Shown here piece after piece: positions 8,619 to 19,254 of a stretch of 64,000 nucleotides of DNA. This DNA is from Mycolicibacter minnesotensis (GTDB lineage: Bacteria; Actinomycetota; Actinomycetes; Mycobacteriales; Mycobacteriaceae), in NCBI RefSeq assembly GCF_010731755.1, contig NZ_AP022589.1:186001-250000 (forward strand), given 5' to 3'. Within the stretch, counting starts at the first letter, position 1, and each line of letters starts with the position of its first letter. Position numbers and translations under genes: made by a program. The notes below the pieces were generated by a model. It ran no database searches, was not told the origin of the DNA, and was given only the letters and a program-made list of their open reading frames with translations.

Positions 8619-8933
8619 ATGCCCGTGGTCGTCGTCGCCACCTTCGCCGTCAAGCCGGAATCGGTCGAAGCAGTCCGCGAGATCTGCACCAAGGCGGTGG
8701 CGCAGGTGCACGAAGAACCGGGATGCCAGCTGTACTCCCTGCACGAAGCCGACGGCTCCTTCGTGTTCATCGAGCAGTGGGCCGACGCCGACGCACTGAA
8801 GGCCCACTCGACCGCCCCCGCAGTGGGCGCGCTGTTCGGCAGCCTCACCGAGCACCTGGCGGGAGCGCCCGACATCAAGATGCTGCAGCCGGTTCCGGCC
8901 GGGGAGCCTGCTCAGGGCCAGCTGCGGCCGTGA
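8619..8933 (+). CDS. Antibiotic-biosynthesis-monooxygenase (ABM) domain protein
   Basis: 104 residues forming a single ferredoxin-like ABM domain. It shows the alternation 'VVVATFAVKPESVEAVREI', then 'EPGCQLYSLHEADGSFVFIEQWADADALKAH'. These small dimeric proteins include quinol and haem-related monooxygenases; the substrate here is unknown. It corresponds to Rv2749 by place after ftsK. The ATG at 8619 has an AAGGAG site 6 nt upstream, so the in-frame ATG at 8589 is rejected. M. tuberculosis genes Rv2750 and Rv2751 are absent between this gene and rnj. Confidence 0.85.
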   Translation: MPVVVVATFAVKPESVEAVREICTKAVAQVHEEPGCQLYSLHEADGSFVFIEQWADADALKAHSTAPAVGALFGSLTEHLAGAPDIKMLQPVPAGEPAQGQLRP

Positions 8934-8964
8934 CCGCCGGCCGTTGAGCGAAGTCGGTCACGGT

Positions 8965-8993
8965 CGGGCCGCGCTGATCGTCGGCGCGGCCCG
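8965..8993. terminator. Bidirectional hairpin terminator between convergent genes
   Basis: A perfect 10-bp GC stem, CGGGCCGCGC (8965-8974) with GCGCGGCCCG (8984-8993), has a 9-nt loop. It sits between the converging ABM gene and rnj. There is no T tract on either side, as is common for mycobacterial intrinsic terminators. Confidence 0.65.
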
Positions 8994-9020
8994 GGCCTGG
9001 CGGCCCGCCACCATGGCTGC

Positions 9021-10697
9021 TCAGACCTCGAGCACCGTCGGCACGATCATCGGCTGACGCCGGTAGGTCTCGCCCACCCACTTGCCCACGGTGCGGCGGA
9101 CCGCCTGGGCAATGCGCACCGGATCGGTGACCTGCGCTGCGGCGAGGGATTCCAGCTCCGCCTCGACTTTGCGGGCCACCGGCTCCAACGCCTTGGGATC
9201 CTCGGAGAAGCCTCGCGAATGCAGATGCGGCGGCGCCACCGGCTTGCCGGTCCCCCGGCGCACCACCACGGTGACCGAGACGAATCCCGATGACAGGACC
9301 AACCGCTCGCCCAGAGTCGCATCTCCGACGTCACCGTCGACGAGGCCGTCGACGAACATCTTGCCGAGCGGGACCGCCCCGGCGATGCGAGCTTGCCCGG
9401 CGACCAAGTCGACGCTCACCCCGTTCTCGGCCATCAGGATCGATTCCTCCGGCACGCCGGTACTAACGGCCAGTGCGGCATTCGCCCGCATCATCCGCCA
9501 GGTGCCGTGCACGGGCATCACATTGCGCGGCCGAATGCCGTTGTAGAGGAACAGCAGTTCGCCGGAGTACGCGTGCCCGGAAACATGCACCCGCGCCGAG
9601 GCGTTGGTGACCACCCGGGCGCCGATCTTGGCCAGCGCGTCCATCACCCCGAACACGGCTTCCTCGTTGCCCGGGATGAGCGAGGACGACAGCACCACCA
9701 GGTCACCGGCGGTGAGCGTGATCGACCGGTGCTCGCCGCGCGACATCCGCGACAGCGCCGCCATCGGCTCGCCCTGGGTCCCGGTGGTTACCAGCACCAC
9801 CTGATCCGGCCGCATCTCCTCGGCCGCCGAGATGTCGACGACATCCTGGTCGCCCACCTTGAGGAAGCCGAGATCCTTGGCGATGCCCATGTTGCGGACC
9901 ATCGACCGGCCCACGAAGGCCACGCGCCGCCCCTGGGAGACCGCGGCGTCGACGATCTGCTGCACCCGGTCCACGTTGGAGGCGAAGCACGCCACGATCA
10001 CCCGACCCTCAGCACCACGTATCAACCGGTGCAGGGTGGGTCCGACCTCGCTCTCACTGGGCCCGACACCCGGTATCTCGGCGTTGGTCGAGTCGCACAG
10101 CAGCAGGTCCACGCCCTTGTCACCCAGGCGCGACATGCCGGGCAGGTCTGTGGGGCGCCCGTCCGGCGGCAGCTGGTCGAGTTTGATATCGCCGGTGTGC
10201 AGCACGGTGCCCGCGCCGGTGTGGACCGCGATCGCCAGCGCGTCCGGTATCGAGTGGTTCACCGCGAAGTATTCGCATTCGAACACCCCGTGAGTGCTGC
10301 GCTGCCCCTCGGCCACCTGGACGAACACCGGCTTGATGCGGTGCTCTCGGCACTTCGCGGCCACCAAGGCCAGGGTGAATTTCGAACCGACCACCGGGAT
10401 GTCGGCCCGCAATTTGAGCAGGAACGGGATGGCGCCGATGTGGTCCTCGTGCGCATGGGTCAGCACCAGTGCCTCGACGTCGTCGAGCCGGTCTTGGATG
10501 TGGCGGATGTCGGGCAGGATCAGGTCGACGCCGGGCTCGTCGTGGCCCGGAAACAGCACACCGCAGTCGATGATCAGCAGTCGACCGAGGTGCTCGAAAA
10601 CGGTCATATTGCGACCGATCTCGCTGATGCCACCCAACGCGGTGATACGCAGCCCGCCCTCGACCAGCGGACCCGGGGGGGTCAGATCTTCCATCAC
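9021..10697 (-). CDS. rnj: Ribonuclease J
   Basis: 558 residues, the same length as M. tuberculosis RNase J (Rv2752c). The metallo-beta-lactamase core has the zinc motif 'HAHEDHIG' near residue 80, followed by the beta-CASP region ('DSTNAEIPGVGPSESEVG', 'ACFASNVDRVQQI'), the 'SGHAYSGEL' motif and the C-terminal domain ending 'RRQPMIVPTVLEV'. It is a 5'-3' exonuclease and endonuclease in rRNA maturation and mRNA decay. The start is GTG 10697 or the adjacent ATG 10694. It follows dapA by 7 bp and is probably cotranscribed with it. Confidence 0.96.
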   Translation of the reverse strand: MMEDLTPPGPLVEGGLRITALGGISEIGRNMTVFEHLGRLLIIDCGVLFPGHDEPGVDLILPDIRHIQDRLDDVEALVLTHAHEDHIGAIPFLLKLRADIPVVGSKFTLALVAAKCREHRIKPVFVQVAEGQRSTHGVFECEYFAVNHSIPDALAIAVHTGAGTVLHTGDIKLDQLPPDGRPTDLPGMSRLGDKGVDLLLCDSTNAEIPGVGPSESEVGPTLHRLIRGAEGRVIVACFASNVDRVQQIVDAAVSQGRRVAFVGRSMVRNMGIAKDLGFLKVGDQDVVDISAAEEMRPDQVVLVTTGTQGEPMAALSRMSRGEHRSITLTAGDLVVLSSSLIPGNEEAVFGVMDALAKIGARVVTNASARVHVSGHAYSGELLFLYNGIRPRNVMPVHGTWRMMRANAALAVSTGVPEESILMAENGVSVDLVAGQARIAGAVPLGKMFVDGLVDGDVGDATLGERLVLSSGFVSVTVVVRRGTGKPVAPPHLHSRGFSEDPKALEPVARKVEAELESLAAAQVTDPVRIAQAVRRTVGKWVGETYRRQPMIVPTVLEV

Positions 10698-10704
10698 AGC
10701 GACC

Positions 10705-12403
<1,699 letters not shown>

Positions 12404-12459
12404 GGCTTCACCTTAAGCCGTACCCGGCCGCTGTCAGCCCCGCGGCGCGTTCTGATGAT

Positions 12460-12485
12460 GTTTACGCCGTAAGCCCGTCGGGTAT
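12460..12485 (+). promoter_or_regulatory. SigF-type promoter ahead of csbD/doxX
   Basis: GTTT at 12460-12463 and GGGTAT at 12480-12485 are separated by exactly 16 nt. This is the SigF (SigB-like) mycobacterial consensus. It lies 53 bp upstream of the csbD-like start. General-stress sigma control fits the product, since csbD of Bacillus is a sigma-B gene. Confidence 0.7.
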
Positions 12486-12538
12486 GCCGCGACCATCGGC
12501 GGGCACCCCGGCCTGCCGAAATTGGGAGGGGACACCAG

Positions 12539-12775
12539 ATGAGTAACCACGACAGTGGGCCTGAGGCCGCCATCAAGGGCATCGTCGAAGACGTCAAGGG
12601 CAAGGCCAAGGAAGCCGTCGGAACGGTGATCGGCAACGACTCTCTCCAACGCGAAGGCCAGGCCCAGCAGGACAAGGCCGAAGCCCAACGTGAGGTTGCT
12701 GTCAAGGAAGCAGAGGCCGAGAAGGCCCGCGCCAAGGCCGCTGCGGACGAGGCGCGCGAGCGCGCCGAGCAGTAG
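12539..12775 (+). CDS. CsbD-like stress protein (microaggregate-binding-protein type)
   Basis: A 78-residue, very hydrophilic, Ala/Glu/Lys-rich helical protein. The N-terminal 'GIVEDVKGKAKEAVGTVIGN' is the CsbD-type repeat, and the C-terminal half is a charged helix. It has a GGGAGGGG ribosome site. Proteins of this kind are small, abundant stress proteins of unknown mechanism. It is followed 14 bp later by a doxX-like gene and preceded by a SigF-type promoter, so the two are likely a general-stress operon. Confidence 0.8.
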   Translation: MSNHDSGPEAAIKGIVEDVKGKAKEAVGTVIGNDSLQREGQAQQDKAEAQREVAVKEAEAEKARAKAAADEARERAEQ

Positions 12776-12789
12776 CGAGGGTCCCGCCA

Positions 12790-13536
12790 GTGTTGATGCG
12801 CAAGATCGCACGTCCACTCCTTGCGACGGCCTTTGTCGGGCAGGGAGTAGAGGCACTGCTGAGGCCGCAAGAGGCCGCGCAAACGGCGCGCCCGACGTTG
12901 GACGGGCTCAAACTGCTACCGGACGAGGTAGCGGCGAAGGTGCCGTCTGACGTCGAGGCGTTCGCCAGAGCCAACGCACTGGCGCAGATCGGTGGCGGCC
13001 TGCTGCTAGCCAGCGGCAGGCTGCCCCGACTGGCGGCCGCGGTACTGGCCTGCACGGTCATACCGGGCAGCGCGGGTGGGCACATGTTCTGGGCCGAGCC
13101 GGACCCGCAGCGACGGACCGACCAACGTCGAGCCTTCTTGACCGACGTCAGCCTCATCGGGGGGCTGATGATCGCGGCAGCGGATACCGAAGGCAGACCG
13201 TCGTTGGGTTGGCGGGCCCGTCGCGCCGCGCGTCGTACCTATCGGCGTGCCGCCGGCGCCTTGCCCGGCACGTCCGGCGATGCCGCCCTCGAGGCGGTCG
13301 GCGACAAGGTGAGCGCAGGCCTGCTGGCCGGCGTCGAGCACGGACGCGAACTCGCCGAATTGGTCAGCGAGAAGGCCGCTCCGCTACTCGAGTCTGCCGG
13401 CGAACGGGGAGTGCAGCTCGCCGAAGTCGCCGCCGAGCGCGGCACCGAGCTCGCGCACGCGGCCCGAGAAGGGGCGACCACGCTCGCCGACGGCGCGCGT
13501 CGCCGCCTTCGCCACCTCGACGCTCACCGGCACTGA
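12790..13536 (+). CDS. DoxX-family membrane protein with a long charged tail
   Basis: 248 residues. Residues 1-140 carry four hydrophobic helices and the DoxX-type 'RPLLATAFVGQGVEALLRP' and 'GHMFWAEPDP' stretches. Residues ~140-248 form a basic segment and then an Ala/Glu/Arg heptad-like helix ('LAEVAAERGTELAHAA'), which is not part of a typical DoxX domain. DoxX proteins act in thiol and sulfur redox homeostasis in mycobacteria. The start is GTG 12790 or ATG 12796. It is coupled to the csbD-like gene and converges on the ycaQ-like gene. Confidence 0.75.
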   Translation: MLMRKIARPLLATAFVGQGVEALLRPQEAAQTARPTLDGLKLLPDEVAAKVPSDVEAFARANALAQIGGGLLLASGRLPRLAAAVLACTVIPGSAGGHMFWAEPDPQRRTDQRRAFLTDVSLIGGLMIAAADTEGRPSLGWRARRAARRTYRRAAGALPGTSGDAALEAVGDKVSAGLLAGVEHGRELAELVSEKAAPLLESAGERGVQLAEVAAERGTELAHAAREGATTLADGARRRLRHLDAHRH

Positions 13537-13548
13537 CGGCCAGGCCGG

Positions 13549-14751
13549 TCACCGCAGCAAGGCAGCCAAGTCCCCGCGACTGCCCACCGTGACCCGGCCC
13601 AGACCCAGCCAGGAGGCCATCGACTCCAGCTCGGGGAGCAATGCTGCGGCAACCCGCGTCCGGTCCCGGCCCTGCTCGGCGAATGCCCCGACGACATGCA
13701 GCGCATCGTGCTGGCGGTCGGCCTTGAGGTCCACCCGAGCGACCAGCTCCCCGTCCAGCAGGAACGGCCACACGTAGTAGCCGTATTGACGCTTGGCGGC
13801 CGGGGTGTAGATCTCGATGCGGTAGTGAAAATCGAAGAGCCGCTGGACCCGGGGCCGGAAGAAGATCAGCGGGTCGAACGGACACAACAGCGCGGTGCCG
13901 CGATCCGTCCGTGGAATCGACTGCCCGGTCCGCAGGTAGGCCGGGGCGTCCCAGCCTGCCACGCTCACCGGTTCCAATTCGCCATCTGCCACCAGTTTCG
14001 CGATTGCCGGCTTGGTCTGGGCGGCCGACAGCCGGAAATAGTCCCGTAGGTCGGTTTCGGTAGCCACCCCCAGGGCCCCGGACGCCCGCAGTACCAGTTC
14101 TCGGACCGCCTGGTCATCATCGATATCGACAGCCAGCACCCGGGCCGGCAGCACGTTCTCCACCAAGTCGTAGTGCCTGGCGAAGCCGACCCGGGTCGCG
14201 GTGGTCAGCACCCCGGAAGCAAACAGTGCCTCGGCCACCCACTTGGTGTCACTGCGATTCCACCAGGGCCCCTTGCCCGCCCGCCCGGACGCGGCGGCCA
14301 GGTGCTCCTCGATCTGACCGGCGGTCGCCGGGCCCAGTTCGCTCACCGCGGCGACGACATCGGTGACCAGCTGCGGATTGGCCCGAACGATGGCCGATCC
14401 CCACCGTCCGTGAGGCCACTGCCTCATTCGCCACTGCAACAGCGGCCAATCCTCGACTGCCATCAGCGCCGCCTCGTGCGCCCAGTACTCCACCAGCAGC
14501 CGCGGCGAGCGGGCACTGTGGCTCCAGGCGGCCCGGTCCAGAACAGAGCGGTCGTACGGGCCGAGCCGGCTGAACACCGGCGCGTAATGCGCACGCACCG
14601 CCACGGAAACCGAGTCCAACTGCAGGAGGTGGATTCGAGAGATCAAGCGCCTCAGGTGCGCCCTGCTGACGGCCACAGACGGCTTGGGCTGCGTGAATCC
14701 CTGTGCAGCAACGGCGATTCGGCGCGCTTGCGCCGCCGTTAAGACGGGCAC
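13549..14751 (-). CDS. Winged-helix DNA glycosylase-like protein (YcaQ/AlkZ family)
   Basis: 400 residues of the HTH_42 family, built from tandem winged helices. The N-terminal '[23 protein letters not shown]' contains the Q-x-D catalytic motif of the YcaQ subfamily of interstrand-crosslink glycosylases; AlkZ itself has Q-x-Q. '[16 protein letters not shown]' and '[18 protein letters not shown]' are conserved C-terminal stretches. The GTG at 14751 overlaps the dfrA stop by 13 bp; a longer reading would run 166 bp into dfrA. It appears translationally coupled to thyA-dfrA, placing a DNA-repair enzyme with thymidylate synthesis. The glycosylase role is inferred from the motif. Confidence 0.75.
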   Translation of the reverse strand: MPVLTAAQARRIAVAAQGFTQPKPSVAVSRAHLRRLISRIHLLQLDSVSVAVRAHYAPVFSRLGPYDRSVLDRAAWSHSARSPRLLVEYWAHEAALMAVEDWPLLQWRMRQWPHGRWGSAIVRANPQLVTDVVAAVSELGPATAGQIEEHLAAASGRAGKGPWWNRSDTKWVAEALFASGVLTTATRVGFARHYDLVENVLPARVLAVDIDDDQAVRELVLRASGALGVATETDLRDYFRLSAAQTKPAIAKLVADGELEPVSVAGWDAPAYLRTGQSIPRTDRGTALLCPFDPLIFFRPRVQRLFDFHYRIEIYTPAAKRQYGYYVWPFLLDGELVARVDLKADRQHDALHVVGAFAEQGRDRTRVAAALLPELESMASWLGLGRVTVGSRGDLAALLR

Positions 14752-15233
14752 ACCGACCGGCGGTAATGCACGTAGCGATAACGCAGACCGCTCTTGCTGG
14801 TCAACCACTCCCCCGCGCTGCCCAGCCAGGACTCGTCCAGTACCGGAGCAACCGCATCGCCCTCGCCGACCGGCAGATCGATGTCGATCTCGGTCACTTC
14901 GCACTGACTGGCCAACGGCAACGTCAACGCATAGATCTCTGCACCACCGACCACCCAGATATCGTCAGCATCGAGCGCCTGGTCCAGCGACGTGACGACG
15001 GTGGCACCCTCGGCCACATAGTCAGGGCTGCGGGTCACCACGACATTGCGCCGGCCCGGCAAGGGCCGGACTCTGGCGGGCAGCGACTCCCAGGTCAGTC
15101 GCCCCATCACGACGGTGTGCCCGAGGGTGAGTTGCTTGTAGCGGGCCTGGTCCTCTGGCACCCGCCACGGGATCCCGCCGGCACGGCCGATCACCCCGGA
15201 GAGCGACTGAGCCCAGATGAGACTGATCGTCAT
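14739..15233 (-). CDS. dfrA: Dihydrofolate reductase
   Basis: 164 residues with the DHFR hallmarks: '[24 protein letters not shown]' (substrate Asp/Glu region), '[12 protein letters not shown]' and '[16 protein letters not shown]'. It reduces dihydrofolate produced by ThyA back to tetrahydrofolate. It corresponds to Rv2763c. Its ATG overlaps the thyA stop by 4 bp, so it is the second gene of a thyA-dfrA operon. Confidence 0.96.
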   Translation of the reverse strand: MTISLIWAQSLSGVIGRAGGIPWRVPEDQARYKQLTLGHTVVMGRLTWESLPARVRPLPGRRNVVVTRSPDYVAEGATVVTSLDQALDADDIWVVGGAEIYALTLPLASQCEVTEIDIDLPVGEGDAVAPVLDESWLGSAGEWLTSKSGLRYRYVHYRRSVCPS

Positions 15234-16030
15234 ACCGCGACGGGCGCCTTGATCGCCGGATGCGGGTCGTAGTCCCGGATCTCGATGTCTTCGTAGGTGT
15301 AGTCGAAGATGGATTCACGCTGCGCCAGAACCAATTTCGGGTACGGCCGCGGCGTTCGACTCAGTTGTTCGGTGACCTGGTCCACATGATTGTCATAGAT
15401 GTGGCAGTCGCCTCCGGTCCAGATGAAGTCGCCGACGCCCAGCCCGGCCTGCGCGGCCATCATGTGAGTCAGCAGCGCGTAACTGGCGATGTTGAACGGC
15501 ACCCCGAGGAACAAGTCCGCGCTGCGCTGATAGAGCTGGCAGGACAGCTTGCCGTCGGCGACGTAGAACTGGAACAGCGCGTGGCAGGGCGCCAGCGCCA
15601 TCTGAGCGATCTCACCGACGTTCCATGCCGACACGATGATGCGGCGCGAATCCGGGTCGGTGCGCAGCAGATGCAGCGCCGCAGAGATCTGGTCTACCTG
15701 CTCGCCCGACGGGGTCGGCCAAGACCGCCACTGCACTCCGTAGACCGGTCCGAGATCTCCTGTCTCAGAGGCCCATTCATCCCAGATTGTGACACCGTGC
15801 TCGTTGAGCCACGCGATGTTGGAGTCGCCACGCAAAAACCACAGCAGCTCGTAGATCACCGACTTGAGGTGCACCTTCTTGGTGGTGATCAGCGGGAACC
15901 CGTCGGCCAGGTCATAGCGCAACTGGTGGCCGAACAGGCTGCGGGTCCCGGTGCCGGTTCGATCCGCCTTCGGGGTTCCCTCGGCCAAAACCAGCCGCAA
16001 GAGGTCCTCGTACGGGGTCGCAATCGGCAC
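15230..16030 (-). CDS. thyA: Thymidylate synthase
   Basis: 266 residues with the complete ThyA fold. The catalytic Cys is in '[15 protein letters not shown]' near residue 147, followed by '[20 protein letters not shown]' and the C-terminal '[11 protein letters not shown]'. It converts dUMP and methylene-tetrahydrofolate to dTMP and dihydrofolate. It corresponds to Rv2764c and leads the thyA-dfrA-ycaQ-like operon. Confidence 0.97.
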   Translation of the reverse strand: MPIATPYEDLLRLVLAEGTPKADRTGTGTRSLFGHQLRYDLADGFPLITTKKVHLKSVIYELLWFLRGDSNIAWLNEHGVTIWDEWASETGDLGPVYGVQWRSWPTPSGEQVDQISAALHLLRTDPDSRRIIVSAWNVGEIAQMALAPCHALFQFYVADGKLSCQLYQRSADLFLGVPFNIASYALLTHMMAAQAGLGVGDFIWTGGDCHIYDNHVDQVTEQLSRTPRPYPKLVLAQRESIFDYTYEDIEIRDYDPHPAIKAPVAV

Positions 16031-16041
16031 CTCGTCAGCTT

Positions 16042-16089
16042 AGCGGCGATCGCAAGCGCGGCGAAGCCACGCGCCGCGGGTCGCCGCAT
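16042..16089. repeat. Dispersed hairpin repeat, copy A
   Basis: A 48-bp element lies between the divergent thyA and dienelactone hydrolase genes. Outer arms GCGGCGA and TCGCCGC pair, an inner CGCGGC pairs with GCCGCG, and the loop contains GAAGCC. The same architecture recurs at 31836-31980 with different arm sequences that still pair, so this looks like a mobile REP-like palindrome. Confidence 0.6.
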
Positions 16090-16127
16090 ACAACACAACG
16101 GCGATCGGCCGTAGTACAACGGAGGCC

Positions 16128-16862
16128 ATGCCCACGATCACCGACACCATCACCACGGCCGACGGCGACTGCCCCGTTCGCCTGTTCACTCCCGAGGGCC
16201 CAGGGCCCTGGCCGGGTGTTGTGATGTATCCCGACGCCGGCGGGGTCCGCGCGACCTTCGAAGCCATTGCCGCGGAGCTGGCTGGCTTCGGCTACGCCGT
16301 GCTCCTGCCCGATGTCTACTACCGCCAACCGGGTTGGCAGCCCTTCGACATGGCGACGGTGTTCGCCGACGCCACAGAGCGCGCCCGCCTGTTCTCGATG
16401 CTCGGGGGCGTGACCCCGGACCGCATGACCGTCGACGCACAAGCATTCTTCGATTACCTGGCCGGCCGGCCCGAGGTGCGCGGGGAGAAGTTCGGGGTGT
16501 GCGGTTACTGCATGGGTGGGCGGACATCGGTCGTCGTCGCCGGGCGGGTGCCCGAGCGGGTGGCCGCGGCGGCGTCCTTCCATGGTGGCGGTCTGGTCAC
16601 CGATGCCCCGGACAGCCCACATCTGCTGGCCGATCGGATGACCGCCACCGTCTATGTGGCCGGCGCCCAGAACGACGCCTCGTTCACCCAGGAACACGCG
16701 GCAACCCTGGACGAGGCGCTGAGCACTGCCGGGGTTCCGCACACCGTCGAGTTCTATCCAGCCGCGCACGGCTTCGCCGTCCCCGACAACGCACCCTTTG
16801 ACGCCGATGCCGCGGCCCGGCACTGGGCGGCGATGCGCGAGGTATTCGGCGGCGCGCTCTAA
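16128..16862 (+). CDS. Dienelactone hydrolase family protein
   Basis: A 244-residue alpha/beta hydrolase. The nucleophile elbow is 'GYCMGGR' with cysteine near residue 126, as in dienelactone hydrolases rather than serine esterases. A C-terminal 'AHGFAVPDNAPFD' supplies the histidine. It corresponds to Rv2765. The substrate is unknown. Its last four bases overlap the convergent MHS transporter gene. Confidence 0.88.
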   Translation: MPTITDTITTADGDCPVRLFTPEGPGPWPGVVMYPDAGGVRATFEAIAAELAGFGYAVLLPDVYYRQPGWQPFDMATVFADATERARLFSMLGGVTPDRMTVDAQAFFDYLAGRPEVRGEKFGVCGYCMGGRTSVVVAGRVPERVAAAASFHGGGLVTDAPDSPHLLADRMTATVYVAGAQNDASFTQEHAATLDEALSTAGVPHTVEFYPAAHGFAVPDNAPFDADAAARHWAAMREVFGGAL

Positions 16863-18223
16863 ACGTCCACGAGTTCGGCGTCGCGGGTCTCGTGCATCGC
16901 CAGCAGCGCTACGAATGAGCACGCGGCGGCGATAGACAGGTAGCCACCCACCCAGGCCACCCCGTGGCTGGCTGCCAGCCAGGTGGTGATGAACGGGGCC
17001 ACCGCCGCGCCCAGGATGCTCGCTGCGTTGTAGGCCACGCCCGAACCGGTGTAGCGGACATTGGTCGGGAACAGTTCGGGCAGCACCGCACTCATCGGCC
17101 CGAACGCCAAACCCATGAGCGTCATCCCGATGATCAGGAAGACGAGCACCGCGCCGGTGGAGGCGGTCGGTTTCAGGAATAGGCCGAAGGTGCTCCCGTA
17201 CAGCATGATCCCGGCGGTGAAGCACAACAGCAGCGGACGTCGGCCGAAGTGGTCGGCCAGTCTGCCGACGATCGGCAATACGGCGACGAAGAACAGCACG
17301 GCGATCAGCTGCAGTCCGAGAAACTCGGCATAGCCATATCCCAGGCCGATGCCCTCCGGCGGACGTTTGGCGGTGCCGTAGCTCAGGCTCCAGGTCGTCA
17401 CGGTGAAGAAGAGTGTGTAGGGCACCACCATCGCCAGCGTGCCGATGACCAGCCGGCGCCAGCTGCCCCGCAGGAGCGCGGCGATAGGCGCGTTCACCGG
17501 CGTGCCGGTGGCCTTGGCCTGCGCGAAGACCGGAGTTTCGGTGAGCCGCAGCCGGACATACAGTCCGACGGCCACCATCACAGCACTCAGCAGAAAGGGA
17601 ATCCGCCAGCCCCAGGTGAGAAAGGGCCCGGTCACGTCCGCGCCGGCGCCGCCCGATCCCAACCAGAGGAACAAGATCAGGAAGATCGAGGTGGCCAAAA
17701 CGTAGCCCAAGGGCGCACCGAGTTGCGGCCAGATGCCCGCCGTCGCCCGACGACCCGGTTTGGCGGTTTCGGTGGCCAGCAGCGCTGCGCCGCTCCATTC
17801 GCCGCCTAGCGCCAGGCCCTGACAGAACCGCAGGGTAGCCAGCAGCACCGGGGCCACAAGACCGATCTGATGGTAGGTGGGCAGCACACCGATCAGGAAT
17901 GTGGCGACGCCCATCAACAGCAAAGAGGCGACCAGCGTGGACTTGCGACCCAGCCGATCACCGAAGTGTCCGAACAGGATCGATCCCACCGGTCGGGCCA
18001 CGAACGCCAACCCGAAGGTCGCCAACGAGGCCAACAGCGCCGCGGTGGGATTGCCTGTCGGAAAGAACAGGTGCGGGAAGACGGTGACGGCGGCGGCCGC
18101 ATAGACGTAGAAGTCGTAGAACTCGACCGTGGTGCCGACCATCGCCGCCACTGCGATCCTGCGGCGCGGAACACCGGCGACAAGGTCGGCCTCGCCGATC
18201 CCGGAGCTATAGGCGGTGCTCAC
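16859..18223 (-). CDS. MHS-type major facilitator transporter
   Basis: 454 residues with twelve predicted helices and the metabolite:H+ symporter signatures 'GTTVEFYDFYVYA', 'GHFGDRLGRKSTLV' (loop 2-3), 'CQGLALGGEWSGAALL' and 'GRLADHFGRRPLL'. MHS carriers take up carboxylates such as shikimate, alpha-ketoglutarate or proline; the substrate here cannot be read from sequence. GTG 18223 overlaps the kinase stop by 4 bp (GTGA), so this is the last gene of the catabolic operon and a likely importer of its substrate. Confidence 0.85.
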   Translation of the reverse strand: MSTAYSSGIGEADLVAGVPRRRIAVAAMVGTTVEFYDFYVYAAAAVTVFPHLFFPTGNPTAALLASLATFGLAFVARPVGSILFGHFGDRLGRKSTLVASLLLMGVATFLIGVLPTYHQIGLVAPVLLATLRFCQGLALGGEWSGAALLATETAKPGRRATAGIWPQLGAPLGYVLATSIFLILFLWLGSGGAGADVTGPFLTWGWRIPFLLSAVMVAVGLYVRLRLTETPVFAQAKATGTPVNAPIAALLRGSWRRLVIGTLAMVVPYTLFFTVTTWSLSYGTAKRPPEGIGLGYGYAEFLGLQLIAVLFFVAVLPIVGRLADHFGRRPLLLCFTAGIMLYGSTFGLFLKPTASTGAVLVFLIIGMTLMGLAFGPMSAVLPELFPTNVRYTGSGVAYNAASILGAAVAPFITTWLAASHGVAWVGGYLSIAAACSFVALLAMHETRDAELVDV

Positions 18224-19254
18224 CTGGCGATGCCCGCCTCGTCGGCAACCGCACGCGCCTTGTCCACCAAGCCGTCGATCCACGCGGTGATCGGGGTGCC
18301 ACCTGCGGCCTTATTGGCCGGGTTGTCCAGCACCCGCCGCACGATGCCCTCGGCGATGATCGCGACCTTCCAGAGCCCGAGGGCATGCCAGTACTGCAGC
18401 GTCGCCGCGTCACGGCCGGTCTCGTCCAAATACACCTGGGCGAGTTCCGCTCGATCCGGGAAACCTTCCAGGGTGCTGATGGCGAAATCACCGGCGATGT
18501 GCTCTTCGCCCACCTCTGGCCAGTAGGCAAGCAGGCTGCCCATGTCGGCCAGCGGGTCGCCCAGGGTGGACAACTCCCAATCGAGCACCGCGATGACGTC
18601 GCCGCTCTGCGGCGAGGTGATCACGTTGCGCAGATGAAAGTCGCCGTGCACCAACGTCACCTCATGTTGCTCCGGGACCGCGGCGTTCAGTCGCCGGGTC
18701 AGGTCGTCGAGTGCGGGCAGCTCTCGCGTCTTGGATTTCTCCCATTGTCCGGCCCAGCGTTTGAGCTGACGCTGAGCGTAGGGCTTGTGGCTGGCCAGAT
18801 CATCCAGACCGACCTCGGTGATGTCGACGGCGTGGATCCTGGCCAGGGCTTGGGGCATGGACAAACCGATCTGCCGGCGCCGCTGGGGAGACAGCGACTG
18901 CGCCACCGCCATCCGGTCCACCACCACTCCGTCGACGAACTCCATCAACAACAACGGGGTGTCGTGAACGTCTCGGGTCAGTCCGAACACCTGCGGCGTG
19001 GGGACGACAGTGTCGCCCAGTGCTGTGAGGATGCGTGCTTCCCGGGCGACATCGTGGGCCGAGGCCAGCAGTTTTCCCACCGGGGGCCGGCGCAGCACCG
19101 AGCTGTGTCCGGCGGCGTCGGAGACCAGGTAGGTCAGATTGGACTGACCGATCCCGATCCGCTCGAAGCGCAGCGGTCCATCCACCGGTAAGCCCAACTC
19201 GGTGATCCAGGCCGTCACCGCCACCGGGTCTAGGCCAAGTGGCTCATCAGCCAC
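18220..19254 (-). CDS. APH-family kinase, ACAD10/11 N-domain / LvaA-like
   Basis: 344 residues of the aminoglycoside-phosphotransferase fold. It shows 'GIGQSNLTYLV' and 'SVLRRPPVGKLLASAHDVAREARIL' at the N-lobe, the Brenner motif 'HGDFHLRN' near residue 210 and the metal-binding 'LDWELSTLGDPLADMG'. This combination matches the kinase half of ACAD10/ACAD11 and of LvaA, which phosphorylate 4-hydroxyacyl-CoA. GTG 19254 is chosen for its GGGGAGG site; it overlaps the SDR stop by 8 bp. The dehydrogenase partner is encoded two genes upstream. Antibiotic resistance is unlikely from this context. Confidence 0.82.
   Translation of the reverse strand: MADEPLGLDPVAVTAWITELGLPVDGPLRFERIGIGQSNLTYLVSDAAGHSSVLRRPPVGKLLASAHDVAREARILTALGDTVVPTPQVFGLTRDVHDTPLLLMEFVDGVVVDRMAVAQSLSPQRRRQIGLSMPQALARIHAVDITEVGLDDLASHKPYAQRQLKRWAGQWEKSKTRELPALDDLTRRLNAAVPEQHEVTLVHGDFHLRNVITSPQSGDVIAVLDWELSTLGDPLADMGSLLAYWPEVGEEHIAGDFAISTLEGFPDRAELAQVYLDETGRDAATLQYWHALGLWKVAIIAEGIVRRVLDNPANKAAGGTPITAWIDGLVDKARAVADEAGIAR

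Noticed and set aside
13549..14904. 451-codon version of the winged-helix glycosylase
   Set aside because: The extra N-terminus lies inside dfrA and is Arg/Gly-rich low-complexity sequence; the domain starts after GTG 14751.
18220..19254. Aminoglycoside-resistance phosphotransferase
   Set aside because: The fold is shared, but the N-lobe and the ACAD/SDR/transporter neighbours match the acyl-CoA kinase family, not drug-modifying enzymes.
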